The notes under the pieces were generated by a model, which saw only the letters and a list, made by a program, of their open reading frames with translations, did no database searches and had not been told where the DNA came from. Shown here piece after piece: positions 36,701-47,429 of a stretch of DNA of 64,000 nucleotides (positions are counted from its first letter, which is position 1; every line of letters starts with the position of its first letter). This DNA is from Calamus simplicifolius (taxonomy: Eukaryota; Streptophyta; Magnoliopsida; Arecales; Arecaceae), in contig UESW01003878.1 of assembly GCA_900491605.1 (NCBI GenBank), positions 1,406,602 to 1,470,601 of the forward strand, read 5' to 3'. Made by a program: the position numbers and the translations under genes.

Positions 36701-37581
36701 GTGAGGTCAAACTCAGTAACAGCATGCACCCTTTATTTAGTTGGGACTTATTGAAGCTCTTTTATGGGTCTCTATAGACCAGATAATAAAGGTTAGCCTC
36801 TGATTTTTGGCCCCTAGAATTCTTGACTTGACTTGTAAGGAGTGGGAACAGACCGGCAGCATACCTGCACTTGAAGACAGACAAAAACTTGTGTCCTTCC
36901 ATGATATCCCACATTGTGGAGGAGCTTGGGCTGGCTCCAGCTAATCCTCAGGACCTTCTGAAAGGAAAACACTTTGTACACCGCCCCCGGTGCAGCAACG
37001 CTTACGTGGGCTGCACCGCATCTTCCGATTGGTCCACGTGGCTCCGACGTGGATGACCTGACGGGCGGTATGGGCTGTGCTTTGACGTAACGTTCTGAAC
37101 GTGACGGCCATTTAAAGCTGTTCGCTTTTTTTAAAAATTTTTGTGCGGACGAAAATGCCCTTTCCCTCCTTCATGGTGCCATTTTACGTTTTATGTCATC
37201 TGTGCAAGAAGAACTCTGTTTCTTCCCCGGTAGAAAGAAAATACTTCGGCTTCGAAGCTGGAAAACCTGGATACTGCAGTCTGTGTAAAAAAACTTCTGG
37301 AGGAAATCTCATCCGCAGCACAAAGTAAAAACTCTTTCTTCCCACTTCTTTATTACATCAACAGTTTTTTTCTGGTTAGAGTTAGTTAATGCGTTTAATG
37401 CGCGGGTAACTACCTTAGAACGAAATAGTTATGACACTCTGAGAGTCATAACTGTTTTGTAAGCAACTCTTTTAATGCGGCCCTTTCCCTCCATCCTAGC
37501 GCCAATTTATGTTGGATTTCATCTCTGCAAGATGAACTCTTTCTTCCCCTCCCTCGCTCTGAGAGTCCAGATGCTAAGGAA
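36701..37581. other. Unassigned DNA with stem and G-box
   Basis: CGGTGCAGC (36989-36997) and GCTGCACCG (37011-37019) form a 9-bp stem, followed by CCACGTGG (37034-37041), a G-box core. TCATCTGTGCAAGA...ACTCT...TTCTTCCCC at about 37197 recurs at 37520 and at 38140. No gene identified. Confidence 0.4.
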
Positions 37582-38133
37582 TCAGTTGAGCACGAACCTA
37601 CGCCCTCGCTTTGAAAGTCTGGTCGACAGGAAATATTTCAGCTTAGAGGTTGAAAAACCTGGCTACAGGAGTCTAGTGGAGGCTTCAAATGTAAAAGTTT
37701 ATCCAATGAGATTTTCCTTGCCAAAACCTCACGTAGACGTTCGCTTCTCTCTCTGAATTCGGCCAGGTCTGTAAGATGGGCCTCCGCTGCCTTCGTTTTC
37801 TCTTCGTCAATTGCTTTTAAAAAGCTCCTTTTTTCCTCCATCTGCTTGGGAATGCTAGTCATGTTCCTCCATCTGTTTTCCTGTCATTACTTTCGTTCGA
37901 AGATCAAATGGGAGTCTCGAGAAAGATGTGTCTGAGCCTATTAAAAGCAATTGACGAAAGATAAGGCAGCTTAGGCCCATCTTACAGACCTGGCCGAATT
38001 TAGAGAGAGAAGCGAACATCGACGTGAGGTGTTGCCAGGGAAAAACTCATTGGATAAACTTTTATATTTGAAGACTCCAGTAGACTCCTGTCGACCGGAC
38101 TTTCAGACGAGGGCATAGGTTCGTGCTCAACTG
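37582..38133. repeat. Fold-back (inverted repeat) structure
   Basis: Arm 1 (37582-37830) and arm 2 (about 37938-38133) are reverse complements. GTTGAGCACGAACCTACGCC in arm 1 answers GGCATAGGTTCGTGCTCAAC in arm 2. GGCCAGGTCTGTAAGATGGG in arm 1 answers CCCATCTTACAGACCTGGCC in arm 2. Arm 2 lacks about 40 bases present in arm 1. The loop is about 105 bases. A direct copy of the DNA left of arm 1 (37520-37590) follows arm 2 (38140-38205). Possibly a decayed fold-back or Mutator-type end at the edge of the large array. Confidence 0.8.
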
Positions 38134-38208
38134 AATTTCATCTGTGCAAGAATAACTCTCTTTCTTTTCCCCCCTAGCTCTGAGAGTCCGGATGGTAAGG
38201 AATCCCAG

Positions 38209-39762
38209 CGACACCCTAGTTCGAAATCTCACGACACCCTAGTTGAAATCTCACAACACCCTAGCTCTAACGAGACGACACTCGTGCTTGAAAGAGACCA
38301 CGAAGATAATCCCAGCGACACCCTAGTTCGAATTCGGCCGTAAATACTTCGCGACACCCCATTTGAAATCCCACGACACCCTAGCTTTAGGGCGACGACA
38401 CCCGTCTTATAAATGTGCACATAGAGAGAACCCGGCGACACCCTAATTGAATTCGGCAGAAAATCAATCGCGACACCTCGGTTGATATCTCACGACACCC
38501 TAGCTCTAACGAGATGACACCCGTGCTTTAAAGAGACCACGGAGATAATCCCAGCGACACCCTAGTTCGAATTCGGCCGTAAATACTTCGCGACACCCCA
38601 GTTGAAATCCCACGACACCCTAGCTTTAGGGTGACGACACCCGTCTTATAAATGTGCACATAGAGAGAACCCGGCGACACCCTAATTGAATTCGGCAGAA
38701 AATCAATCGCGACACCCCGGTTGATATCTCACGACACCCTAGCTCTAACGAGACGACACCCGTGCTTTAAAGAGACCACGGAGATAATCCCAGCGATACC
38801 CTAGTTCGAATTCGCCGTAAATACTTCACGACACCCCAGATGAAATCCCACGACACCCTAGCTTTAGGGCGATGACACCCATCTTATAAATGTGCACATA
38901 GAGAGAACCCGGCGACACCCTAATTGAATTCGGCAGAAAATCAATCGCGACACCCCGGTTGATATCTCATGACACCCTAGCTCTAACAAGACGACACCCG
39001 TGCTTGAAAGAGACCACGGAGATAATCCCCGACACCCTAGTTCGAATTCGGCCGTAAATACTTCGCGACACCCCAGTTGAAATCCCACGACACCCTAGCT
39101 TTAGGGCGACGACACCCGTCTTATAAATGTGCACATAGAGAGAACCACACCCTAATTGAATTCGGCAGAAAATCAATCGCGACACCCCGGTTGAATCTCA
39201 CGACACCCTAGCTCTAACGAGAGACACCCGTGCTTTAAAGAGACCACGGAGATAATCCCTGCGACACCCTAGTTCGAATTCGGCCGTAAATACTTCGCGA
39301 CACCCCAGTTGAAATCCCACGACACCCTAGCTTAGGGCGACGACACCCATCTTATAAATGTGCACATAGAGAGAACCCGGCGACACCCTAATTGAATTCG
39401 GCAAAAAATCAATCACGACACCCCGGTTGAATCTCACGACACCCTAGCTCTAACGAGACGACACCCTGCTTTAAAGAGACCACGGAGATAATCCCAGCGA
39501 CACCCTAGTTCGAATTCGGCCATAAATACTTCGCGACACCCCAGTTGAAATCCCACGACACCCTAGCTTTAGGGCGACGACACCCGTCTTATAAATGTGC
39601 ACATATAGAGAACCCGGCGACACCCTAATTGAATTCGGCAGAAAATCAATCGCGACACCCCGGTTGAATCTCACGACACCCTAGCTCTAACGAGACGACA
39701 CCCGGGCTTGAACAAGGCGGGAATTTGACGTCAGCGTAGTACTAATTCGACGACACCCTAGT
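38209..39762 (+). repeat. Left CGACACCC array
   Basis: About 6.5 copies of a ~240-bp unit, itself two related ~120-bp halves. Each half holds four motifs: CGACACCCTAG, CGACACCCCAG, CGACACCCTAG and CGACACCCG, at similar spacing. Linkers such as TTCGAATTCGGCCGTAAATAC and TATAAATGTGCACATAGAGAG distinguish the halves. The motif reads CGACACCC on the plus strand, towards the Ulp1-like gene that follows. Open frames within are repeat translations. Confidence 0.92.
39726..39733 (+). promoter_or_regulatory. TGACGTCA palindrome upstream of Ulp1-like gene
   Basis: A perfect CRE/bZIP-type palindrome at the inner edge of the left array, 300 bases before the ATG at 40034. A telo-box-like AAACCCTAG follows at 39886-39894. 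Roles are inferred from motif knowledge only. Confidence 0.35.
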
Positions 39763-40033
39763 AACTGAGCCATGCCATATTTCGAGAAAAGTTTGTAAAC
39801 GTGGGCAGTTCCTATGGGTTCGCGGGTCTCATTGATGTGATCGTGGCGATCCGGGTGTCCTTTCGTATTTCTCTTAGGTCGGCATAAACCCTAGAAAAAC
39901 CCCTCAATCGTCTGTTGCTCGAGAAGCCATCCTTTTGCTCAAGAAGCCATCCTTCGTCTCTTGCTCGAGAAGCCACTGGTCTCTTTTCCCTCCTAAACTT
40001 GTTCCATAGTTCATTCTTCCGAATACTTCATTC

Positions 40034-42752
40034 ATGGAGATGAGTGCTTTCGTTTGTGCACGAAGACCGCGAACAAAGAAGAAGCAGACAGAGAAAATGG
40101 CGGAACAATGCAAGGACCTGGTTCTTCGTTCGACTGAGGATGCGGCTCCTTCAGGTATGTTTATCACTATATTAAATATTACGACATTCTATCTTAAAAT
40201 TTCATGACATGTATGTCTTCTGTCTTACCCCCTGTTTCCGTTGACAATAAAATTGTTCCAGTCCCCCCAGTGAAGGCTTCCCAGCTGTTTAAGAATAGCT
40301 GCAGGCCGGCAGTATACGTTCAGAAGGTTTGGAGGATGGGGTTCTCTAGACGCATACAAAACTGATTCGAAGGACCCCATTTGGTGCCTTCGTCGACATG
40401 CAGACGTTCACAGTCGACGGGCGACTGCTAGCAGACATCATAAGATGTCACAATGGAGGCGACGAGTTCATGTTTTGCGGAAAGCCAGTTCTATTCAGTG
40501 CCGACGAAGTCGCACTCATTTTGGGACTTCCAGCTCATGGGAAGAAGATCGACACGTCCAGCCAAATGTTCAACGGAAGGTTGTTCAGACGGTTTGGCCA
40601 GGGTTTAGATCTTCGCCAATCAGGTTTGGAGAAGTTGATATTTCAACTCCGACCATCTAAAGTACAGGAGGATGTCGAGGACACCGTCCGACTTTGGATC
40701 GCATACATGTTGGCCATGTTTTTGGCTCCAAAGTCTAATCAGAGATGTCCACGGTATCTCATCCAGCACTTGGATGACTTAAGTCAACTGAGTAGCATCG
40801 ACTGGGCTTCGGCACTGAAGGAATTGATTGTTCTGGCTCTCCCAGAAATAGCTGCTTGCTTGCGTTCCGAGGAGCCGGTGCACTCAAAGAATGCAAAAAA
40901 GTTAGGAGGCAGCCTACCTTGTTCGGATGCTCGGCAGCACTGGTGGTAAGGATTATTGAGACAAATTATTAGTGTTGAGACAAAATTTTTTGTAATATTA
41001 CTTTATTTAATATCCAAAAAAATATCATGTTCAGGCGTGGTTCCTCGAGCATACATCAATGCGAGAGCCAGCATACCCTGATAAACGGCCCCGGCTGTTG
41101 AAGTGGTATGACCACCAAATGAAGATCCAATCGGTTCGGGTTGCCGACTTGCAGCCTCAGGACTTGGTAATCTAGTTCATTGCTCCATTGCTCTGACCAT
41201 TTTTTCAACTTAATGCGTCAATATGTTCAGTTAATATTAATTTGTTATCATCTTGTGTTGCAGATGGAGGGAGCTACTGAACCATTGCCAGAAGAGCGAT
41301 GGCTTCTCCCTCAGCAGATAAAACCGTCCCCCCTCAACAAACAGATACCTGCGCCCCTCAACCAATGGATAGCTGCGCAGGATGCGCCGAGTTGAGGAAT
41401 GAATTGGAGTGTGTTAAGGATCAACTCGAAGATGTCAGGCACAGGCTGTCCATTGCTGAGAGCCTCCTCAATTCACTTGTCAGAAAGGAAAGTTATGCAA
41501 TAATGAGGAGGACAAGGGGGACGAGAAAACAGAGAAGGTGCATTCCTTGGAGTTGGTCCTCCGCGAGCCTGGTAACGTAAATAGTGAGGAGAAGAAGATG
41601 GAGGAGGACCATTCATCCGAGTTTCCAATTGAGACAGGGAATGCAAAATCAGAGAGAACATATTGGAGGGGGATTCATTGGCTGATAAAACAGAGCAGGG
41701 GAATGAAAATAAAGAAGAGTCCATATCCGATAATAAACTTGGCACCCCTGCGCCAAAGGATGACAATATGGACTTAGAAATAATTGGAGTGCCGTCGCTT
41801 GTTAGGAGGATTAAAAAACAGCCGAGGAAGCGTAAGGCATCCACGGTCGTCGGCGAATGTTATGAGACAACCCGACCTAAAAAGTCGGTGAAGACAGTGG
41901 GCATGTCAAAGCCCAACACAACGGTCGAAGATGACCAAATAATTATTCAAAATTTTTTGAGCGAGCGACAACAAACCGACGAGATCGTCTACACAAATAT
42001 GTTTAATGGAGTTGCAACAAGAAAAAATCTTCAAGATCTCATTAACAATGAAATGATAATAGATGATGTAAGTATATCAAGAAACATGTTCAAGTTGTTG
42101 ATTTTAGAATTATATTAATCGTTTTACATTCCATTGGCAGATAATTGATTGCGGCCAGGAGTTTCTGATGCGCAACTGGGCAGAGCATCCTGACCGATAT
42201 CATAAGTGCATAATTGCATCAGTTTTCGTATCTGCTCTATGTCTGACTTCCTCATCACCTGCTCATGAACTTGCTGGATCATCTGGGGCTGCGATATTTG
42301 ACAATGTATCGGATGAAGATAAGGCCCAATTCCGGTTTCTTTTCACCATTGTAAACTCTGATAACTCGCACTGGCATTTGGTTGCTGTCGACATGGAAAG
42401 GAAGGTGTTCATGCACCTGAATTCAATGAAACGCAACCCGAAGTACAAGGCCAATGCAAGGAAATGGCATACAATTCTAGGCCACATATTCCATATCTAC
42501 TGCGATAAGAAGGAAGTGATGGAGTGGCCGATGGAAGATATTTCGGATTGCCCAAGCCAACCGAGCGGATCGCTGGATTGCGGCCTGTACTGTCTGAGAT
42601 ACATGGAATGTCTTGCTCGACGGGACAATCCTGATATGAAGCTGGATTTCATGGATGAGGAAGTCAGAGATTACCGGCGACACTTAGCTGCGACGATATT
42701 GAGAGAGGGCCTGAACAAAAAGATTAGCGACATTGTCGAAAAATGTTCTTAA
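40034..42752 (+). pseudogene. Ulp1-like (C48) cysteine protease gene, transposon-associated
   Basis: Proposed exons: 40034-40154, 40262-40945, 41035-41166, 41264-42067 and 42141-42752, all with GT-AG borders. The first starts MEMSAFVCARRP. The second carries a DUF1985-like N-terminal region (DEFMFCGKPVLFSADEVALILGL). A linker with coiled-coil and basic stretch (KKQPRKRKAS) follows, then the peptidase in the last exon. That exon has HWHL (His at 42369-42371), a Gln in SQPSGSLDC and the Cys at 42579-42581; the acidic residue of the triad is Asn (HLNSM, 42420-42422). Reading shifts near 40360, near 40895 (after an A6 run) and at least twice in exon 4 break the frame, while the peptidase exon is open. 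Ulp1 proteases remove SUMO-like tags, and such genes are known in Mutator-like elements of the Kaonashi type. It lies between CGACACCC arrays of opposite orientation. Confidence 0.75.
42141..42752 (+). CDS. Intact peptidase C48 exon of the Ulp1-like gene
   Basis: The acceptor CATTGGCAG ends at 42140; the exon then runs open to the TAA at 42750-42752, about 203 codons. It covers the whole catalytic domain (DCGQEFLMRNWAEH at the start, GLYCLRYMECLARR after the Cys). In contrast to the frame-shifted exons 2 and 4 it has no lesion. Whether a shorter transcript expresses it is not visible. Confidence 0.7.
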   Translation: MIDCGQEFLMRNWAEHPDRYHKCIIASVFVSALCLTSSSPAHELAGSSGAAIFDNVSDEDKAQFRFLFTIVNSDNSHWHLVAVDMERKVFMHLNSMKRNPKYKANARKWHTILGHIFHIYCDKKEVMEWPMEDISDCPSQPSGSLDCGLYCLRYMECLARRDNPDMKLDFMDEEVRDYRRHLAATILREGLNKKISDIVEKCS

Positions 42753-42852
42753 TTTTTGTATTCGTCTTTGAATGAAAATTATATGTAATTTATTCATATT
42801 AACACTGATTAATATTTAATGCAAATGTTAAACATTTTATCATTGCAAGCAG
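42753..42852 (+). other. 3' flank of the Ulp1-like gene
   Basis: AT-rich hundred bases between the stop codon and the first GTGTCG motif of the middle array; the natural place for a polyadenylation site. Confidence 0.4.
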
Positions 42853-43274
42853 GAGTGTCGTCGATGTATTCATATGTTTGCCTTCGTATGTTTCCGCCTT
42901 TCTGGTGTAGCCGCGCAAGAGCTAGGGTATCGTTTGACAAGAACTAGGGTGACGTTTGCCATGAGCTGGGGTGTCGTCGCTCTTAAATTGTCGGGTCGCG
43001 GGTCCTGGAATGTCTCGTATGCTTCCGCCTTTCGGGTGTCGCCGCGCAAGACTAGGGTGTCGTTTGGCATGAGCTAGGGTGTCGTCGCGCTAATTTCTTC
43101 GATGTCGTTTCGCGAGCACTGGGATGTCTCGAATGCTTCCGCCTTTCGGGTGTCGCCGCGCAAGACTAGGGTGTCATTTGCCATGAGCTAGGGTGTCGTC
43201 GCGCTAAAATCTTCGGTGTCGTTTCACGAGTACTGGGATGTCTCGTATGCTTCCGCCTTTCGGGTGTCGCCGCG
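42853..43274 (-). repeat. Middle CGACACCC array, left part
   Basis: About 3.7 copies of a ~115-bp unit reading on plus CGGGTGTCGCCGCGCAAGAC, then TAGGGTGTCGTTTGCCATGAG, TAGGGTGTCGTCGCGCTAAAA and so on. The motif CGACACCC is on the minus strand, opposite to the left array. The array is cut at 43274 by the Athila element and continues at 55468. Confidence 0.92.
43270..43274 (+). repeat. Left target-site duplication CCGCG of Athila
   Basis: CCGCG occurs here and at 55468-55472 after the other LTR. Removing the element restores the repeat unit GTCGCCGCGCAAGACTAGG. Confidence 0.95.
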
Positions 43275-44580
43275 TGTTGCTACTAAATCACTAGCAAGTG
43301 CACTAGTCGCTCAAGTAATATAATGATGAATAGAGTATCGTCCCACGAAGACTAATTAATGACTACTAGTATTATACTAAGTTCCATTATCTAATCAATC
43401 AAAACAATGGAATTATAAGAATTAAATTAAATCCTAAAATTAACTAAAGTTACCAATTGAAATAAGGATTAAAAATGCAATTAACAAAAGCACTAGAATA
43501 TGCACTTCTTCTAGCATATTTAATGTATTATAACATGCTTCATTTCAATTAAAAGATCTCATATCATGCACCGGCGTAATTCCCTATTGCGATGAATGGG
43601 CTCTCTCGAGTTATCACTCAACTATAATTAAATAATTAATTAATATATCTCTATACTAATTAATCACTTAATTATGCTTTAAGTTCAATGGAATTCCCTA
43701 ATGAAACTTTATCCTCTAAAATCTCATTACCAAATAAATTATAAGGTCATATCTCTATGCCTTACAATCCATTGTCTTAATTGTTTATCCATTCATATAG
43801 CTCTTTCTCAAGTTACATACATGAATTAAAATCAATAAAGAGTTGATCAATCTCCCTAAGCATTAAGAACACAATTAAGACATACATGAACATAAGACTT
43901 AATTGAAATGGAAACACATCATATATACGTCAACATACTAGAATCCATACATATTCTAGTGGAGAATGTTTAGTTCCCCATGAAAACAAAGAAACTGATT
44001 ACATAGATGGAAGTATGAAACATTGTTTTCAAAGAAGGAAGGAAATTACAACCAAGATGAACTTTGATCTTCAATCCTACTTCTTGATTCCTTGATCCTT
44101 TGTTTGTGCTTGTTTCTTGTCACTTTTTCTCCTCCAGAAATCTCTGCAATTCTTCTCTCCAAAGACCCTTTTATATCCCCCTCTTCATGTGTCAATTAAC
44201 CTCCAATAACTTCCCCGAAATGGTTGGTTATTGGAAGTTATTTCAATTTCACCACCAAATATCATGGCTGTGAAATCTGGTGGTGATATCTGCTGGGAAT
44301 TTCACCACCAGATTTCATGGCTGTGAAATCAAGTGGTGATATTTAAATGGTGAAAATTTCTACGTAGGATAATTGTTGAGAATTTCACCACCAATTATCA
44401 TGGCAGTGAAATCTGGTGGTGATATTTGCTCTTTTTCTCCAATTTGCACTTTGATCCTCCAAATTGCAGAATCTTTAATTCTTTCCTGAAATAGCACAAA
44501 AATCAATACCAAGTCCTCAAATTATCAAAATAAAAATAATGAAATAAAGTATAAATTATATGCATAATTTATACTTATCA
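43275..44580 (-). repeat. Athila 3' LTR
   Basis: 1306 bp, on minus TGATAAGTATAAATT...TAGTAGCAACA. The TATA box (TATAAAAGG) is at 44168-44176 on the minus strand. U3 contains three hairpin units (44246-44433). Confidence 0.96.
44246..44433. repeat. Hairpin repeats in Athila U3
   Basis: Three units of AATTTCACCACC...ATCATGG(C)TGTGAAAT..GGTGGTGATAT, each with self-complementary arms. They are repeated in the other LTR at 55131-55313, and the layout resembles the palindromes at 48230-48529. Confidence 0.8.
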
Positions 44581-44598
44581 AAATTCCCCCACACTTGA
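44581..44598 (-). other. Athila polypurine tract
   Basis: Minus strand CAAGTGTGGGGGAATTT immediately upstream of the 3' LTR, the primer site for plus-strand DNA synthesis. Confidence 0.8.
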
Positions 44599-46168
44599 AC
44601 GTTTGCACGTCCTCGGGCAAACATAACAATGAACCATCCAAAAATTGATTAATTTCCATCATATCAAATCAAACCAAAGTCAAAACTAGAATTCAACTAG
44701 AACTGCTTAATTCCATAACTTTTCATGAATCTACCTTTCACAAAATTGAAGAACAAAGTAATTTAGAACTTAATATGAAAAGAAACAAATAAGATTGATA
44801 AATTCTCACCGGATGTATGTGTGTCTCTCTATACCCTCGATAATTAAGGTAAAGTGTTTCTCTCAAATGCATCCATAATCACAACTTACCATATGCTTGC
44901 AATTATTCTAATCTCCACTACTTTGAATATAAACTATACACAAATCATAAGGACTTTAGGTAAGGATGTAACAAGGATTGGGGTAAGGAGTAAGTTAAGG
45001 TAGGAAAATTTTGTTGGATAAGGTAATTTGAGTACAAAATAAATAAACCTTCATCCTTCAATCAACCAACCCAAGATATGATAAGAAGTGCAATCATAAA
45101 ACCTTCCACTTTCTTATTTCCCAAGTACTTGAATAATATTAAACTATGGGAATCTTCTTCTTCTTCTTCTTCTTCTTTTTTTTTTTTTATATATACATGC
45201 ATTTTTTTTTCTTTTTTTTTTTTAAATGAAAATGAAAATTTAAACAAATTCCCAATTCTTCATAATTCACAATAATATTCAAGTACTCAATGTTATATGA
45301 CTAGCAAACAACTACCACAAATCCTCATTCTCTTAAGATTAGTAGATGAAAATGTGTAAATGTTTTGTACTCAAGTATGGACAAAGGATAAGTCAAGGCT
45401 CAACTTGTTTAACAATGGAAATAGAAAGGGTTAAAAGGGTTAAGCATTTTGGTAGGGTTAGGTGTTTTGGTCCATAGGTTTGGGTAATCAAATTGGGTTC
45501 AACAAATTGCCTTAATCTTCTTTATGCAAGTTCATATTAATGTAGTCTTGAAAAGAATTCATGCAAGTTCTAGAAGTTCATGAAAATGGAATGCAATATC
45601 ACACAGCAAAGAAAATGAGATTGAATTTAGTGTTCAATCTAAAGGCTCAAAATCTCACAGGGTAATCATATTTATCAATCAAACGTGTAAAATTTCATAA
45701 TCAGAAACCAAATCAATTTACTCAACAAACTTGTAAAAATGTATAAATTCAATCAAGTTATGAAACTCACAATTTTCATTGATTCTAATGAATGACTTTA
45801 ATTTAATTATCAATTAAGGGAAATAAAAAAAAATTAAAAGATGATTCAATGCATGTTTTGTACTCATATACGACTACCCCCCCACACTTGAACTAAACAT
45901 TGTCCTCAATGTTTTCAAAATAAAATAATTTGAGACAAATCCATAATCAACATAAATGAAGAGAGTAGAAAAATACTGCCCTGATTGTGGTATATTTGTT
46001 CAATTTCCATGGATCCTTTCCTTGAAGTGCGTGCCTCATACATAACCAAGCAAAAGCAAATTGAACTAAAATAGTTAAAGTACGGTGAAAATAAACATAA
46101 CTAAAACAACTGAAATAAAAGCAACAAACTAGTGTTTGCAAGGTAAAAACATAAAGGAAAGTGAGAAA
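44599..46168 (-). other. Athila 3' spacer with second purine tract
   Basis: No supported ORF. A second AAGTGTGGGGGGG tract lies on the minus strand at about 45884-45898, near a GACAATGTTTAGTTC block similar to that at the true PPT. A (TTC)n and poly-T microsatellite lies at 45153-45226; the open frames there are artefacts of it. Confidence 0.6.
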
Positions 46169-47429
46169 TCAAGAGCTCGAGCTCCCATCCGTAGCAGAAG
46201 TGGAAGATGAGGATGATGAAGGATAAGGTATGTTCTGAGCCTGGAAGAATTGTCTCAAAGCCCTCTCCATCCTCCTCTGTCTACGATCCATAATCTCCAA
46301 AGTACCACTTATCTGTTGAACATTGCCTTCCAATCTTTGGAGACGCATAGACAGCTGCTGAGAAACAACTTGGGGTGGTCGAGATGCTCTGGAAGATGAT
46401 GGTATCGAAGCTGGTGGTGCTGCTGATGGAACTGGTACCTCCTCTGTAGAAATCTCCTCTTGAGGGGCTGGTGGGGCATTCTCCTCTGGGATCTCAGTCT
46501 CGGCCGCTCCTGGAAAAGCCTCCTCATCCACAAACTGGATCCGACCATTTGGATCACGAAAAATAATCCCCATCCGGATGAGGGTATTGGTGGTCAAAGG
46601 CTGCATATCTAGCCGGACTGCATTCCTCGGAATTGGGTCAAGTGTACCGAGGTTCCTTGCCAATCTGGTAATGTAAGACCCACCACAAAGCCTTCCTGTA
46701 TTCTGTTTGCTCTTATGATGGAGATACTTCGCCAGGCGATATCCCATATTACATTTCCTTGTAGTGACCATACACCAAAGATAGAATAAATCGTCCCCAG
46801 TCACCGACCCATTACTGTCACCCCGACCATTAATTGTATAGGTGATGTATCGATGCATGAAGCGGAGAGTTAGGGTGGGAAGTGTAGTGCTTTTGGTGTA
46901 TCTAGCACTGTACGCTCCAGAACGAGGAGCCACCTCCTCCCATGCTTGGGCAGCATTAAATTGGGGAGGGTAGTTCATCAAATACAGTTGATACTCTTCA
47001 GTGTGGGTCTCTGCCTCTGTATATAAACCACAAGCTACCCCAAACTCTGAAATGGACATAGAGAAAATCTGACCCCCAAGAATAAACTGAATTGTATCTG
47101 GTCGATCAGGAGTCCTGGCCTTTACATCATCAAAGATGATGGAGCTGAGAAACTCACATAACAAGTGGGGGTAAGCAGGCTCCTGAATAGTCACGAAGGT
47201 CTCCCAACCAATCCGGTGGATGAAGGCATGTATTTCCTCCTGAATACCTATTGTTTCCAAATCATCATCGACTATAAATTTGTTGGATTCAATAGGTCTC
47301 TTCAGCAATTCCTGTAGTCGACTTCGGATTGCAGCTTCCACCACTCCTCTTCTACTGGCAACAGCCCTACTACTCTGCTCTAGTAGAACTAGATCCACCT
47401 CTTTTGCTACCTCTTGTTCTTGGTGGCAT
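46169..47429 (-). pseudogene. Athila extra ORF after pol, plant-transposon-protein type
   Basis: The likely native start is the ATG at 47429 (MPPRTRGSKRGGS...). That frame ends after about 19 codons, and a one-base shift near 47375 joins it to the long frame ending at 46169. The long frame has about 400 codons: IHRIGWETFVTIQEPAYPHLLCEF, then ILGGQIFSMSISEFGVACGLY, later LTLRFMHRYITYTI and DDLFYLWCM. A Pro/Glu-rich linker and a terminal coiled-coil (RLQRLEGNVQQISG) end in poly-Ser. The central part resembles the 'putative plant transposon protein' family. It lacks membrane segments, so an env role is not supported. Function unknown; the SIRE element has a comparable ORF at 12738. Confidence 0.75.

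Noticed and set aside
38229..39674. Several minus-strand open frames with VSLELGCRE-type repeats
   Set aside because: They are translations of the CGACACCC array, recurring with each unit.
45062..45275. Small frames with poly-Ser or poly-Glu/Lys
   Set aside because: Products of the TTC and poly-T microsatellite within the Athila spacer.
46169..47429. Athila extra ORF as a retroviral-type envelope gene
   Set aside because: No signal peptide or transmembrane segment is visible; the plant-transposon-protein resemblance is a better description.
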